Source: Staphylococcus equorum (GTDB lineage: Bacteria; Bacillota; Bacilli; Staphylococcales; Staphylococcaceae). From it: a stretch of 64,000 nt of DNA. The translations under genes and the position numbers were made by a program. Of this stretch, positions 10,088 through 19,393 are shown in pieces. Numbering within the stretch: position 1 is the first letter of the stretch; each line of letters starts with the position of its first letter. Below the pieces are notes generated by a model, which saw nothing but the letters and a program-made list of their open reading frames with translations, made no database searches and was not told where the DNA came from. The stretch is taken from positions 1 through 64,000 of the forward strand of contig NZ_LNNB01000004.1 of assembly GCF_001747895.1 (NCBI RefSeq), written 5' to 3'.

Positions 10088-10936
10088 TTATTTATTTTCG
10101 CTTAAGTCATCTGCTTCATTCGTATTTTCATCTTTATCTGTATCTGAATGCGCAACGATTGTTTCATCCGGCACTGCGTATAAATATTTTCTGTGTGCCA
10201 TTATTCGATATTTAGCAAAAATAACTACACAAAGTATTGCTAAAAACAATATATAATATAAATGATATGGTATATTATTTAAACTTAAAGCACCCAGCAC
10301 GACAGATTGTGAAATACCTTCAATAAGGTAATATAGTGGATTTAACATTAATATATGCGATACCAGTGACGTATTACTTGTTGGTATAAAGAGTATTGGA
10401 ACAATAAAAAACATTACTAATGAAATCACGTAAAACATGCCGTTAATTTTGCGACGAACAATAGCTGAAAGACCTAATATTGTTGATACGAGTATCATGA
10501 ATAGCATCGACATTACTACATAATAAAACGTAGAAGTTATAGAACTTTCAATATTAACAGGTGTTGCATATATCATAATAATTAAAGTTATAAACATTGT
10601 TATACTCGTAATGATTGCTATAACAACATTTTGAAATATTGGGTTCAAGTTAAATAACTTACTAGTAAAGTAATCAATTTTATAAGTTTTATAACTTCGA
10701 TAAACAGCAATCCAAATATAAGCAAAAGTTGTTAATCCTGCCAATCTAAAATAGGCACGAGCTTGAATTAGTTCTTCGGTGCCATTTATTTTAAATATTA
10801 GCATTAATAAGAATAGCAATGCCAAGCTTGATAAAAATGGTATAACAAGCCACACCCATTGTGATTTTAATCGATGATATGCTTGTTTGCTAAGATATGG
10901 CATGTTTTTAAAAAAACTAATTATACTATCAATCAT
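10088..10936 (-). CDS. ABC-2 type permease, TagG-like
   Basis: Polytopic protein of 282 aa with about six hydrophobic segments between residues 30 and 245 and a charged acidic tail. It follows the TagH-like gene with a nine-base gap and resembles the membrane subunit of the wall teichoic acid exporter family, as the S. aureus pair is usually described. The true TarGH pair lies elsewhere in staphylococcal genomes, so this is a paralogous system of unknown substrate. Last gene of the recX-yfhH-ATPase-permease operon. Confidence 0.7.
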   Translation of the reverse strand: MIDSIISFFKNMPYLSKQAYHRLKSQWVWLVIPFLSSLALLFLLMLIFKINGTEELIQARAYFRLAGLTTFAYIWIAVYRSYKTYKIDYFTSKLFNLNPIFQNVVIAIITSITMFITLIIMIYATPVNIESSITSTFYYVVMSMLFMILVSTILGLSAIVRRKINGMFYVISLVMFFIVPILFIPTSNTSLVSHILMLNPLYYLIEGISQSVVLGALSLNNIPYHLYYILFLAILCVVIFAKYRIMAHRKYLYAVPDETIVAHSDTDKDENTNEADDLSENK

Positions 10937-10945
10937 TCTTTACAC

Positions 10946-12478
10946 CTACAATTCAATATATATCCATTTATTATTTTTTAAATCTGCCATGAAATAGCCC
11001 TCTCCAGATTTAGTAATCCAGAAATTATTTTCAATATTAAACTTATCTTTTAATTCTTCCTTCTTCTTAATAGGGAATGTAAAGCCCTTGAGTTTATTTT
11101 CGTCATTAAAAATCATAGAGATAGGTTGTTGTACTATAGGTACTACAAAACGATTGTCCTTATTATTTTCTGGTACAAGTCCCTCTGTTACTGTACTATG
11201 TTTTTTATGCAAATGACTGTTGAAAAATTCATAAAAATTATTATAGTTATTATGCATGTATGGTGCTAATGCTTTAGAACTATGTGCTTCATATAAACCT
11301 GCAGGTTCAAAGAAACGCAATTTATTTTTAGCAACCTTATAATGCTTATTGTCTACGTCAATTCTATAATACTTATTATTTTCAGCGGTAATAGTTACAA
11401 AGCCATACTGATTTATTTTTTGTTTATTTCCATTGTCCATATCTTCCACAGTAATAGATTCATCTAATACGATACCGTATCCTAACATTTCTTCATAAGG
11501 ATCTTTATGTTGGTTTTGTATTGAGGCTTGATCAATATTTTGTCCAATCTGTAACTTCCCGACATTATTAAACATTAAAATTGCCATAAATAATAAGCCC
11601 ACTACAAATACTGAAAGCCATGTCCAAAATCTAACGAATGCAACAGGTGGTTTCACATGATTATATCTTTCTATACGTTTGAAATTATAAGTTAATTCCG
11701 GCGTTCTTGTTCTACTTTTTTTCCAATCAACATCAAAATTCGCCTTCTCTTGCTCATCTTCCAACGACAATCTATCTTTCTCATGGTCTTTAAATACTGG
11801 TAAGACTTGATTTAAAGAGCCTTCCATTCTAAGTTGGCCGTGAGAGACCCAGGCAATGTAATTACTCGTCTGAGCTATACGTTGAACATCATCATCGATT
11901 ATCACAATTGTTAAATTTTGGTTTATGTATTCTTCTGTAAGTCCAATTGCTTTTTCGATAAAAGATTCATCTAAGTATTGTAAAATATGATTAAAAATTA
12001 TAATGCTTGCTTTTGAAGTTCTTGCTAATGCGAATAATAATTGTGCATATTGTGAATCAGTTAATCGGCTAACTTTAACATCCGCTTTATCTTCAAGGTG
12101 CGCATATTTTATAATTTGCTCTACTTTATGATCCGAAGTCTTATATTGAAACAACATGATTGCATTAGCCACAAAATCATTTACAGAAGTATGCTGCAAT
12201 AATTTATCTTCAATATCAGCAAAAAACAAGTCTCTTTTCTTAACGACTTTTCCTTTGTCGGGTTTTATTTCACCACTTAATAAACGCCCTATTAATGATT
12301 TAGAAGAACCCGCTTCACCTATTATTCCTAAAGCTTCACCTTGATAGATATGGAGGTTAAAATTATTCAATTCTATATCTTCTTCATCATAACCAAATGG
12401 TAAATACCATTTAGATGATTTTTTATTTCTATAATAATGAGTTACATTTAGTAACTTTAATATAATTGAACTACCCAT
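10946..12478 (-). CDS. TagH-like ABC ATPase with degenerate motifs
   Basis: 510-aa protein with an N-terminal ABC nucleotide-binding fold (about residues 1-230), a linker, one transmembrane helix (284-302) and an extracytoplasmic C-terminal domain. This layout is that of TagH. The catalytic motifs are eroded. Walker A reads GEAGSSKS at 54-61 (Ser for the Gly before Lys), the signature is RLTDSQ instead of LSGGQ, Walker B reads SIIIFNH (Asn163/His164 replace Asp-Glu) and the H-loop His is replaced by an Asp run (195-197). It may bind but not hydrolyse ATP efficiently. The reading frame is intact. The partner permease is immediately downstream. Confidence 0.75.
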   Translation of the reverse strand: MGSSIILKLLNVTHYYRNKKSSKWYLPFGYDEEDIELNNFNLHIYQGEALGIIGEAGSSKSLIGRLLSGEIKPDKGKVVKKRDLFFADIEDKLLQHTSVNDFVANAIMLFQYKTSDHKVEQIIKYAHLEDKADVKVSRLTDSQYAQLLFALARTSKASIIIFNHILQYLDESFIEKAIGLTEEYINQNLTIVIIDDDVQRIAQTSNYIAWVSHGQLRMEGSLNQVLPVFKDHEKDRLSLEDEQEKANFDVDWKKSRTRTPELTYNFKRIERYNHVKPPVAFVRFWTWLSVFVVGLLFMAILMFNNVGKLQIGQNIDQASIQNQHKDPYEEMLGYGIVLDESITVEDMDNGNKQKINQYGFVTITAENNKYYRIDVDNKHYKVAKNKLRFFEPAGLYEAHSSKALAPYMHNNYNNFYEFFNSHLHKKHSTVTEGLVPENNKDNRFVVPIVQQPISMIFNDENKLKGFTFPIKKKEELKDKFNIENNFWITKSGEGYFMADLKNNKWIYIEL

Positions 12479-12493
12479 CCTATCTTCATCCTT

Positions 12494-12808
12494 CTACAAT
12501 TTTAATAATGCGAGCGGTAAACCCTCTTCAGGTTCTGAACTTTTAATTCTAAAGCCCCACGCAAAAACGCCTTTTAACCGTTCAACTTTGAAATAGCTTT
12601 CTGTGCCATCATTTAATTTATATATTTTACCCAATTCTACTTTATTTCTATCTACAAGATAGCTTTCTGCAATAATTACTTTACTTGCATATACGTCATA
12701 TTCATTAAAAATGCCATTCATTTCTGCTTTACGCATTTTCTCTTTATAACCTTGTATCTCATGACGTAATTCAATTTCACTCATTTCACTCAATTTCTTC
12801 TGTTCCAT
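12494..12808 (-). CDS. yfhH: YfhH family protein (DUF1811)
   Basis: Small soluble protein of 104 aa or 96 aa, depending on start. It contains an N-terminal charged helix and a C-terminal compact part with [20 protein letters not shown], which I recognise from the YfhH/DUF1811 family. Its function is unknown. The 5' end overlaps recX by 23 bases if the first ATG is used. A second ATG at 12784 lies one base after the recX stop codon and may be used by translational coupling. Gene order recX-yfhH is conserved in Bacillus and Staphylococcus. Confidence 0.8.
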   Translation of the reverse strand: MEQKKLSEMSEIELRHEIQGYKEKMRKAEMNGIFNEYDVYASKVIIAESYLVDRNKVELGKIYKLNDGTESYFKVERLKGVFAWGFRIKSSEPEEGLPLALLKL

Positions 12809-13604
12809 CTACTATTCCACTCTCTTCTAATTTAGCTTTAATTTTATCATATTTATAACCTTTTCTCATAAGTGCTTCTATTGTTTTGTTAATTAATTTT
12901 CTACCTGAAAATTTTCTTGAATATTTATTATATGCTTTTTCTAATTCGTTTTGTAATAACTCATCTAATTCTTCTTCAGGTTGAGAAAAATCCATTTCGT
13001 CCATTACTTCTTTAATTTTCTCAAAAGAGTAACCTTTTTGCATTAATGATTGTGTCAATTTCTCTTTTCTTTTTACTAATGGCCCCTTTTTCTGTTTCAA
13101 AATTTTATTTGCAACTTTTAATATATCCTCCATAGATTGCTCCTGTTCATAAATCTGGCTATATTCATCAATAATTAATTGTTCAATGCCAGCTTCTCGT
13201 AATTTTTGTTTATATATTCCAGGACCTTTATCTGTCGTTAAAATCATGGTGTTTTTTAAGCTATTCGCATAATCATTATGATCTATAAGCTTTTGCTCAT
13301 GACAGTAATCTATGACTTTAGCAATGACTGACTCAGAAATTTCTTTTTTTGTAAGATGTTTAATTACTTCATGGTCAGTTCTTTTTCTATATGAAATATA
13401 TTGAATAGCTGCGTTAACTGCTTGCCTGTATTGTTCATAGCTTTGGATTTCTTCCATATCTTTAGCTTCAACAATTTGATCTTTTTTTAAATTAAAATAG
13501 ACAAAGGTATCAATATCGATACCCATTTCAAATTCATCATCTAAATATAGATTAAAACGTTCTTTATTCTTTTTTTGCACTTCTATCTTTGTTATTTTAG
13601 GCAT
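12786..13604 (-). CDS. recX: RecX, regulator of RecA
   Basis: Cytoplasmic RecX protein that binds RecA filaments and modulates recombination. It is built of repeated three-helix modules, recognisable from recurring [16 protein letters not shown] and [16 protein letters not shown] segments near the C-terminus. With ATG 13604 the protein is 272 aa, the S. aureus length. GGAG lies eight bases upstream, whereas an in-frame GTG at 13613 sits on that ribosome site. First gene of a four-gene operon; no LexA box is visible upstream. Confidence 0.93.
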   Translation of the reverse strand: MPKITKIEVQKKNKERFNLYLDDEFEMGIDIDTFVYFNLKKDQIVEAKDMEEIQSYEQYRQAVNAAIQYISYRKRTDHEVIKHLTKKEISESVIAKVIDYCHEQKLIDHNDYANSLKNTMILTTDKGPGIYKQKLREAGIEQLIIDEYSQIYEQEQSMEDILKVANKILKQKKGPLVKRKEKLTQSLMQKGYSFEKIKEVMDEMDFSQPEEELDELLQNELEKAYNKYSRKFSGRKLINKTIEALMRKGYKYDKIKAKLEESGIVDGTEEIE

Positions 13605-13722
13605 ATTATTCACTCCACTTATAAGAATAACTTATATTGATTATGAATGGAATTATAGTGTATAGCATATTTAAAATTGCTATTAATCCATGTATGTATA
13701 TTTAAATTATAACATCAAAAAA

Positions 13723-13764
13723 GGAGCGAGATAGAAATCAAAATTTGATTTCGTATTCCGCTCC
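13723..13764 (-). repeat. dispersed hairpin repeat acting as terminator
   Basis: GGAGCGAGATAGAAATCAAA pairs with the inverted copy ending CGCTCC. On the minus strand it is followed by TTTTTT, so it should end the sgtB transcript. The same core (GAGCGGGATAGAAATCAAAT) occurs at 37431 and 37720, so this is a dispersed intergenic element. Similar elements are frequent in staphylococcal intergenic regions. Confidence 0.7.
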
Positions 13765-13927
13765 CACAAGGCTCCCTAGAAAAGGAATACAAGAGCTGAA
13801 ACTCTTGCATAAGAACTACTCATCTTCCTAAATGACGAAGTAGTTCTTTAAAAGCTTGAAACATGTGTTTTTAAACACCTTACAGCTCGTGTACAACATT
13901 TTATTTATGTTCCATTCTCTTAGCTTA
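13765..13927 (-). other. structured 3' region downstream of sgtB
   Basis: Between the sgtB stop and the terminal repeat lie three further hairpins: AAGAACTACT / AGTAGTTCTT (13811-13848), AAGAG / CTCTT (13791-13806) and GTGTTT / AAACAC (13865-13878). No reading frame is visible. The region would form a long structured 3' UTR or a small RNA. Confidence 0.45.
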
Positions 13928-14740
13928 TTACACACCGAGTTCTTGGATTGCATTTTCATACTGTTCATTAGAAATAAAATCCTGTTGTTTCATTTTCTCT
14001 AAATCTATTTTTACACGATTGATATAATTATCCGACATGTTATTCACATCGTATACGCTTGGTGCATTAATCTTACTGGCTAAAATTGCACTTTGTAATA
14101 CAGATATCTGAGGTAAATTAGGATTGTTTTTATCTGTTGTTACGCCAAAAAAGTGATTTGCTGCTGACTCAACAGTATATTGGTCACTTCCAAAATAAAT
14201 ATTGTTCACATAAAAACTTAAAATTTCATTTTTGTCATAAGTTTTTTCTGCGCGATGTGCTACAAATAATTCTTTGATTTTTCTTGTTAGTGATTGTTCA
14301 TTATCATAATAATAGTTTTTCACTACTTGTTGCGTAATCGTACTCCCACCTTGCACGCTATTATCACTTATTGTTGAAAATAGTGCACGCGATGTACCTT
14401 TGAAATCAAATCCATTATGTTTATAATATCTTTCGTCTTCCATTGCTATAAATGCACCCTTAGTATAGTCGGGCATATTTGAAACAGAGACGAAGGATTC
14501 TTTATCTTCAATACTTCTCAAGTCATCCACATCTGCTCTTAAAGAAAATGCGTACATTGTAGCTATAAACGCAGCGATTAAAATGATGATAGGTATTAAT
14601 ATCTTTATCAACAAACCTTTTCCTTTTTTCTTTTTTGGTGGTTTGTTTACCGGTTGGAAATAGGTATTATGCTGCGGTATATTTGAGTTTTTTTGACTAG
14701 TTTGTTTTTTAGTTTGCTTATAACGATCGCTTCTTTTCAT
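13928..14740 (-). CDS. sgtB: monofunctional peptidoglycan glycosyltransferase
   Basis: Membrane-anchored GT51 enzyme polymerising lipid II into glycan strands. A basic cytoplasmic tail of about 42 residues precedes one transmembrane helix (43-65) and the extracellular catalytic domain. The donor-site motif is [12 protein letters not shown] starting with Glu101, and the second motif is GGSTITQQ at 131-138. There is no transpeptidase domain, so it is the monofunctional class. Length is 270 aa against 269 in S. aureus SgtB/MGT. Transcribed alone, with a structured 3' region. Confidence 0.94.
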   Translation of the reverse strand: MKRSDRYKQTKKQTSQKNSNIPQHNTYFQPVNKPPKKKKGKGLLIKILIPIIILIAAFIATMYAFSLRADVDDLRSIEDKESFVSVSNMPDYTKGAFIAMEDERYYKHNGFDFKGTSRALFSTISDNSVQGGSTITQQVVKNYYYDNEQSLTRKIKELFVAHRAEKTYDKNEILSFYVNNIYFGSDQYTVESAANHFFGVTTDKNNPNLPQISVLQSAILASKINAPSVYDVNNMSDNYINRVKIDLEKMKQQDFISNEQYENAIQELGV

Positions 14741-14955
14741 GCGCTAGCTCCTTTATGTTGCTCTCATATCATTATAAGTGAGTTTATCAATAGTTTAAAT
14801 GTTTATCTACACCAAATTGAAAATATCAGTCCAAGGGTGTATGTCACGCTACGCATAGAGTTTCATTGTAAGCATATTTCATATATGTTTAAGTTATTAA
14901 ACATTATACGACCATAAGATATATACTAACGCGAAAATTATCATTATAAAATACA
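14741..14955. other. sgtB upstream region, nothing further recognised
   Basis: AT-rich sequence upstream of sgtB that must hold its promoter. No convincing small gene is seen. A plus-strand open frame here (14693-14917) overlaps sgtB antisense and has no ribosome site. Confidence 0.5.
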
Positions 14956-14960
14956 AAAAA

Positions 14961-15050
14961 CTGGAAAAACCCATAGCATCAGACTATATCTCCCAGGTTG
15001 AACCTTTAATTCAACTTATAAGATATAATCATTACCATACGTTTTTCCAG
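14961..15050 (-). ncRNA. nested hairpin structure 3' of the DJ-1 gene
   Basis: Three nested inverted repeats are CTGGAAAAAC / GTTTTTCCAG (14961-14970, 15041-15050), TATATCT / AGATATA (14985-14991, 15021-15027) and GTTGAA / TTCAAC (14997-15002, 15010-15015). On the minus strand the outer stem is followed by TTTTTT. It could be an elaborate terminator or the 3' part of a small RNA. I do not recognise a named family. Confidence 0.5.
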
Positions 15051-15103
15051 TCATATATTAAGGACACTTATGTCCAAAGCGTGCGTTCATTAATGATTTG
15101 CAA

Positions 15104-15622
15104 TTAGTCTTTTAACTGATTTGCAATTTCTCTATTAAAATCATCTAAGTCATCAGGTGTACGACTCGTAACTATATTTTTATCTACAACTACTGATTCG
15201 TCTACAACTTGTGCGCCTGCGTTAGATAAATCTTTGCGGACATTTAACACTGCAGTTAAAGTACGTCTATTTAAATCATCAGTATCTATTAAAATTTGAG
15301 GTCCGTGGCAAATTGCAAATGTTGGAACATCATTTTTTGTGAAATACTTAGCAAATGTACCATATCTGCCTTCTGGGTCACCACGTAGATGATCTGGAGA
15401 AAATCCGCCTGGAATTAATAATCCATCGTAACCCTCTGGCTTAGCATCTGCAATACTAACTTCTACTGTAGCTTTTGCACCATGTTTACCAACAACTTCA
15501 CTATTCGCTGTATCGCCAATAATTACTGTTTCATGCCCTGCTTCTTCTATTGCTTCTTGTGGGCTTGTTAATTCAACATCTTCAAATTCATTTGTTACTA
15601 TGATTGCTACTTTTTTAGCCAT
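15104..15622 (-). CDS. DJ-1/PfpI family protein
   Basis: 172-aa member of the PfpI/general stress protein 18 group. The nucleophile elbow is AICHGPQ with Cys105 and adjacent His106, and the acidic partner lies in the N-terminal [11 protein letters not shown] segment. Family members include deglycase-like stress enzymes and proteases; activity is not predictable from sequence alone. S. aureus has a close homologue at the same locus. Downstream is an unusual nested hairpin structure. Confidence 0.85.
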   Translation of the reverse strand: MAKKVAIIVTNEFEDVELTSPQEAIEEAGHETVIIGDTANSEVVGKHGAKATVEVSIADAKPEGYDGLLIPGGFSPDHLRGDPEGRYGTFAKYFTKNDVPTFAICHGPQILIDTDDLNRRTLTAVLNVRKDLSNAGAQVVDESVVVDKNIVTSRTPDDLDDFNREIANQLKD

Positions 15623-15722
15623 GTATAATCACCTTTCCTATTTGCGTTCTACATTATATATAGACGAAATCAAGAAAAGTTAAACATACAATAGCTCAAT
15701 CTAATTTATGGACAATCTGTGC

Positions 15723-15893
15723 TTATTCAGATGTGTTTGATACAGTTTTGACTTTTTCTTCTAATTGATCTAATAAACCAATCCACTCATCAATATCTTC
15801 CACTTTTACTTCGTTTGGATTAACTTGGTCTATATCGTCAATAAACTTTTCTAATCTTTCTTTTATTTGATCAATTGTTTGATTTTCATTCAT
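15723..15893 (-). CDS. small SE1561 family protein
   Basis: 56-aa acidic, helix-rich protein starting MNENQTIDQIKERLEKF, with the central segment EVKVEDIDEWIGLL. I recognise it as the staphylococcal SE1561 family, of unknown function. A GGGAG ribosome site precedes the ATG at 11 bases. No membrane segment or signal is present. Confidence 0.7.
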   Translation of the reverse strand: MNENQTIDQIKERLEKFIDDIDQVNPNEVKVEDIDEWIGLLDQLEEKVKTVSNTSE

Positions 15894-16157
15894 TTTCAAT
15901 GAGACTCCCTTTTTATAAGATATTATTATCCTAACATGGAATTAACAACTTTTGGTAGTATCAGAATAATATTATAATAAAATGTTAAGTGTAGTGTCTC
16001 AGAGTGTCAATAAAGTTTATAACTTTGTCAGCATATTTTTTGTGCACCTTTTCCGCGGTCACAACCTTGTCTTGTAGTCTTTCGCTAATGCTTTATTAAC
16101 TAGTTAGAAGTAAGAGCAAATCACTGACATTTTTAAAATCATCTATATAAAAAAAGA
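15894..16157. other. spacer, nothing recognised
   Basis: Non-coding stretch upstream of the SE1561-family gene. A short locally GC-rich run (CCTTTTCCGCGGTCACAACC, near 16049) stands out from the AT-rich surroundings, but I can assign neither a gene nor a stable structure. Confidence 0.45.
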
Positions 16158-16196
16158 AAGGTACATATCGATTGTAATTAATCCGATATGTACCTT
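16158..16196 (-). terminator. thioesterase gene terminator
   Basis: AAGGTACATATCG pairs perfectly with CGATATGTACCTT and is followed on the minus strand by TCTTTTTTT. Confidence 0.88.
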
Positions 16197-16203
16197 CCAT
16201 TTT

Positions 16204-16725
16204 TTATCCTAATTGTTGCACGTTTGATAAGAACTCAATCGTACTTTTACTTTCTTCTCTACGCTCTTTCCTTCTTTTAACTCGAGCAGGTGCTGTATCA
16301 TAGAACCATTTTTCTGTCTGTGATTCTGGGTAAACTTGAGGTACTTCTATTGGCTTACCATCTTCACCGAGTGCTACAAATGTTAAAAAACTTAGCGCTG
16401 CTAAATGTCTTTCATTTTTAAGTACATCTTCTATAATAATTTGAACGCAGACTTCCATTGAAGATTTTCCAGCATATGAGACCATAGCTTCATAAGAAAC
16501 GACAGCTCCTGTTTTAATTGGTTTTAAAAAGTCTACCGAATCAGTTGAAGCTGTTACTACTTGTGAATTACTATGTTTCGTTGCTGTTATAGCAGAAATT
16601 TCATCAATGTTCGCCATCAACATACCGCCAAACATTGTCTGCAGATGATTCGTTTCTTGTGGAAAAACTTGTCTCTCTTTAATACTTCGTGCTTCAGACA
16701 TCGATTTACGTTTAGGTCTGTCCAT
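16204..16725 (-). CDS. acyl-CoA thioesterase, hotdog fold
   Basis: 173-aa single hotdog-domain acyl-CoA hydrolase. The characteristic active-site strand-helix reads TMFGGMLMANIDEISAI, with an Asp on the central helix, and the second strand VVTASTDSVDFLKPIKTG is typical of the cytosolic thioesterase group. A basic, charged tail (KRRKERREESK) follows the domain. It probably releases free fatty acids from acyl-CoA; chain-length preference is unknown. Transcribed alone, with its own terminator. Confidence 0.88.
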   Translation of the reverse strand: MDRPKRKSMSEARSIKERQVFPQETNHLQTMFGGMLMANIDEISAITATKHSNSQVVTASTDSVDFLKPIKTGAVVSYEAMVSYAGKSSMEVCVQIIIEDVLKNERHLAALSFLTFVALGEDGKPIEVPQVYPESQTEKWFYDTAPARVKRRKERREESKSTIEFLSNVQQLG

Positions 16726-16764
16726 AATTTAATCATTTCCTTTTCTTTTATTAGACAAAAAGTG

Positions 16765-16800
16765 AGTGCTCTGAAAAATAGAATACTACTTCAGAACACT
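16765..16800 (-). terminator. ampS terminator
   Basis: AGTGTTCTGAA pairs with TTCAGAGCACT as read on the minus strand, followed by a short T-rich tract. Confidence 0.75.
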
Positions 16801-16815
16801 TTCACAGATTTCTCT

Positions 16816-18054
16816 CTATTTTGACCAGTTACCATTTTCGAAGACGAGTTCTTTTTCATCCTCTTGTGTGATGCCATAAATTGTTAAATCTTTACTACCA
16901 ATCATAAAGTCAACATGAATAAGTGAATCATTTAACCCTTGAGCTAACTTTTCATCTGTAGTCATTTCTGTACCACCCTCTACATTAAAACCGTAAGCTG
17001 AGCCCAATGCAATGTGACAAGATGCATTTTCATCGAACAATGTATTATAAAAGATAGTATTGCGGTTAGAAATAGGTGAATCATCAGGTACTAATGCTAC
17101 TTCACCTAATCGCTTAGCACCTTCGTCTGTATTTAATAAATCACGTAAGACCTCTTCACCTTTCTCAGCTTTATAATCAATGACTTCTCCATCTTTAAAA
17201 GTTAATGTAAAACCATCTATAATATTACCGTTATGGCTTAATGGTAATTTATTCGTTACATAGCCATTTACTTTCAACCTATGAGGTGCAGTGAACACTT
17301 CTTCAGTTGGAATATTAGCTACAAAGGCTTGACCTCCACTTGCATAACTTGTTGCATCTTCCCATATATGACCTTCTGGCAAACCAATTTCTAAATCTGT
17401 ACCTTCAGAAATATAGTGAAGTGCTTTATAATTTTTACTTTGTAACTTATCTGCATGTTTACTTAGATTAGCAACATGAGCCTTCCAATTAGCGACTGGA
17501 TCATTACCATCTACGCGAACGATATCTAATACTTCATCAATGAATGTGTTGTAGGCATCTTCTTCAGATAGTTCTGGATAGACACGGCTTGCCCAAGCTT
17601 TTGATGGATAGGCTGCCACACACCAAGGAAATTGGTTTTTCTGACTTGCTTCCATATATCCTTTATATGCAGTAGCATACTGTCTTTGGAAAGCAGCTAA
17701 TTTATCACGGTCAATGCCATTTAATAAATCAGGATCTTGTGTTATAAGTGCTAAATTTGCAGCACCTCTATTTACATAATCCATGCGCTTAGCAACTTCA
17801 TAATCTTTCACTTCATTACTTTCGAAATGTTCTACTGTTTCATATTCGAATTTTAAGCGAGAAAGTCGATCGTCACTGTAGTCAACTTTAACATCAGAAG
17901 CGCCTCGTTTATATGCGGCTTCTACTATGTAATGCGTTAATTCAATAGCATCAACACTTGAGCGAATAAATACTGGCTGACCTTCTTGAACATTCATTCC
18001 TACACCAACTAAAAGTTCGGCGTATTGTTTTAATTTTTCTTGTAATTGAGTCAT
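16816..18054 (-). CDS. ampS: M29 family aminopeptidase (AmpS-like)
   Basis: 412-aa cytosolic metallo-aminopeptidase of the thermophilic M29 family (aminopeptidase T/AmpS). Metal-ligand-rich segments are visible in the C-terminal half, including [24 protein letters not shown] and the acidic segment around [16 protein letters not shown]. Family enzymes use two Zn or Co ions to remove N-terminal residues from peptides. It is preceded by the DUF1128 gene with a 15-base gap, so the two are probably one transcript. Confidence 0.9.
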   Translation of the reverse strand: MTQLQEKLKQYAELLVGVGMNVQEGQPVFIRSSVDAIELTHYIVEAAYKRGASDVKVDYSDDRLSRLKFEYETVEHFESNEVKDYEVAKRMDYVNRGAANLALITQDPDLLNGIDRDKLAAFQRQYATAYKGYMEASQKNQFPWCVAAYPSKAWASRVYPELSEEDAYNTFIDEVLDIVRVDGNDPVANWKAHVANLSKHADKLQSKNYKALHYISEGTDLEIGLPEGHIWEDATSYASGGQAFVANIPTEEVFTAPHRLKVNGYVTNKLPLSHNGNIIDGFTLTFKDGEVIDYKAEKGEEVLRDLLNTDEGAKRLGEVALVPDDSPISNRNTIFYNTLFDENASCHIALGSAYGFNVEGGTEMTTDEKLAQGLNDSLIHVDFMIGSKDLTIYGITQEDEKELVFENGNWSK

Positions 18055-18069
18055 ATTTATACACTCCTT

Positions 18070-18273
18070 TTATTTGCGTATTTGCCCAAGTGCGTCTGCA
18101 ATTGCAGCTGCTTCACTTGGTGTAAATGACGCTTTTGATGTTACATATTCGTGAATTTCGCTTATTTCTTGCTTATCTGCTTCTTCATATTTATCTGGAT
18201 CAATCAAGCTTTGATTTACAAGATTTAAACGTTCTCTTATTTCTAAAATCATTTGTTCGTTAGTATTTGTCAC
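18070..18273 (-). CDS. DUF1128 / UPF0435 family protein
   Basis: Small 67-aa cytoplasmic protein ending ADALGQIRK, recognised as the UPF0435/DUF1128 family, of unknown function. I start at GTG 18273 because AAGGGGTG lies six to seven bases upstream. The in-frame TTG at 18294 would place that ribosome site inside the gene. Two predicted amphipathic helices are separated by the conserved segment ASFTPSEAAAIADAL. Upstream partner of ampS. Confidence 0.85.
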   Translation of the reverse strand: MTNTNEQMILEIRERLNLVNQSLIDPDKYEEADKQEISEIHEYVTSKASFTPSEAAAIADALGQIRK

Positions 18274-18407
18274 TTCGTTCACCCCTTTTACCAACTTATT
18301 TTATCAAATTTACGTTTCTTGTAAAACTTTTATCATAATAATGCTTTAGAAATGATTAAAAAAGCTTTAAAATGGGAAATAGCATTATATAATTTGGAGG
18401 TAGTCAC

Positions 18408-18872
18408 ATGATTTCAGTAGCATTCGTTTGTTTAGGCAATATTTGTCGCTCGCCAATGGCAGAAGCTATAATGCGACAAAGATTACTAGATCGAAAGATA
18501 ACAGGTTTAAACGTAACCTCTAGAGGCACAGGTGAATGGAACTTAGGTCAACCACCTCATGAGGGCACGCAAGATATTCTCACTAAAAATGATATACCGT
18601 TTGATAACATGATCAGTGAACTATTTAAAGCTGATGATGACTTTGATTATATCATTGCAATGGATCAAAGTAATGTAGAGAATATTAAACAGATCAATTC
18701 TAGCATTAAAGGACAATTGTATAAGCTATTAGACTTTAGTGATATGAATGAGACTGACGTACCTGATCCTTATTATACAAATAATTTCGAAGGTGTTTAT
18801 AAAATGGTACAATCATCTTGTGATAACTTAATTGATTTTATAGTTAAAGATGCAAATCTAAGAGAGGGGTAA
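18408..18872 (+). CDS. ptpA: low-molecular-weight protein tyrosine phosphatase PtpA
   Basis: 154-aa phosphatase with the P-loop CLGNICRS (nucleophile Cys8, Arg14) and general acid Asp120 in VPDPYY. In S. aureus PtpA is secreted during infection and promotes intracellular survival, although no export signal is visible here. The next gene starts six bases after its stop, giving a two-gene operon with the YtxH protein. Confidence 0.95.
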   Translation: MISVAFVCLGNICRSPMAEAIMRQRLLDRKITGLNVTSRGTGEWNLGQPPHEGTQDILTKNDIPFDNMISELFKADDDFDYIIAMDQSNVENIKQINSSIKGQLYKLLDFSDMNETDVPDPYYTNNFEGVYKMVQSSCDNLIDFIVKDANLREG

Positions 18873-18878
18873 AACATC

Positions 18879-19163
18879 ATGCAAAATAAATTAATTCCAG
18901 GAATTCTATTAGGTGCCGTAATTGGAGGCGCAGCAACATTGGCAGACAAATCAACTCGCCAATCATTAAAACAATCAATTAAAGATAGAAAAGAAGGCAA
19001 TCGTTCTCAAAAACCTTCAGCTATCAACAACGTAAAAGACGAAGTATTATATTGGAAAGATGTGGTAGAAGAAATTCGCCGTAATAATCCAGAATTAGAA
19101 CGTTCTTTAAAAGACGCGAAAAATACATTCGTTGAACGTAAAAATAAACGTTTAAACAATTAA
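18879..19163 (+). CDS. YtxH domain-containing protein
   Basis: 94-aa protein with an N-terminal glycine-rich hydrophobic segment (LIPGILLGAVIGGAATLA) typical of YtxH/general stress proteins, followed by a charged helical region. It is probably a small membrane-associated stress protein; its precise role is unknown. AGAGGGGT precedes the ATG. Co-transcribed with ptpA and ended by a clear terminator. Confidence 0.8.
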   Translation: MQNKLIPGILLGAVIGGAATLADKSTRQSLKQSIKDRKEGNRSQKPSAINNVKDEVLYWKDVVEEIRRNNPELERSLKDAKNTFVERKNKRLNN

Positions 19164-19214
19164 TTGGTTTATAGTATTGTATTTTTGATACCGCATGTTT
19201 AAATAATTAAATTA

Positions 19215-19250
19215 AGGCAATACCTAATATTACATGTTTAGGTATTGTCT
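19215..19250 (+). terminator. ptpA-ytxH operon terminator
   Basis: AGGCAATACCTAA pairs with TTAGGTATTGTCT (one G-U pair), followed by TTTTG. Confidence 0.8.
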
Positions 19251-19393
19251 TTTGTATATAACTTGTAATGTGCGATATTTTAAAAACTTAAAAACAATTT
19301 AAAAAAAAGAATATCAACAGTTATTTACCTTCTTTAACTTTTAAAGTATATTAAACAATATACTGAAAACATCAATACATAAGGAGATTTGAT

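Noticed and set aside
14693..14917. 74-aa plus-strand open frame upstream of sgtB
   Set aside because: It overlaps sgtB antisense, lacks a ribosome site and shows no protein-like composition.
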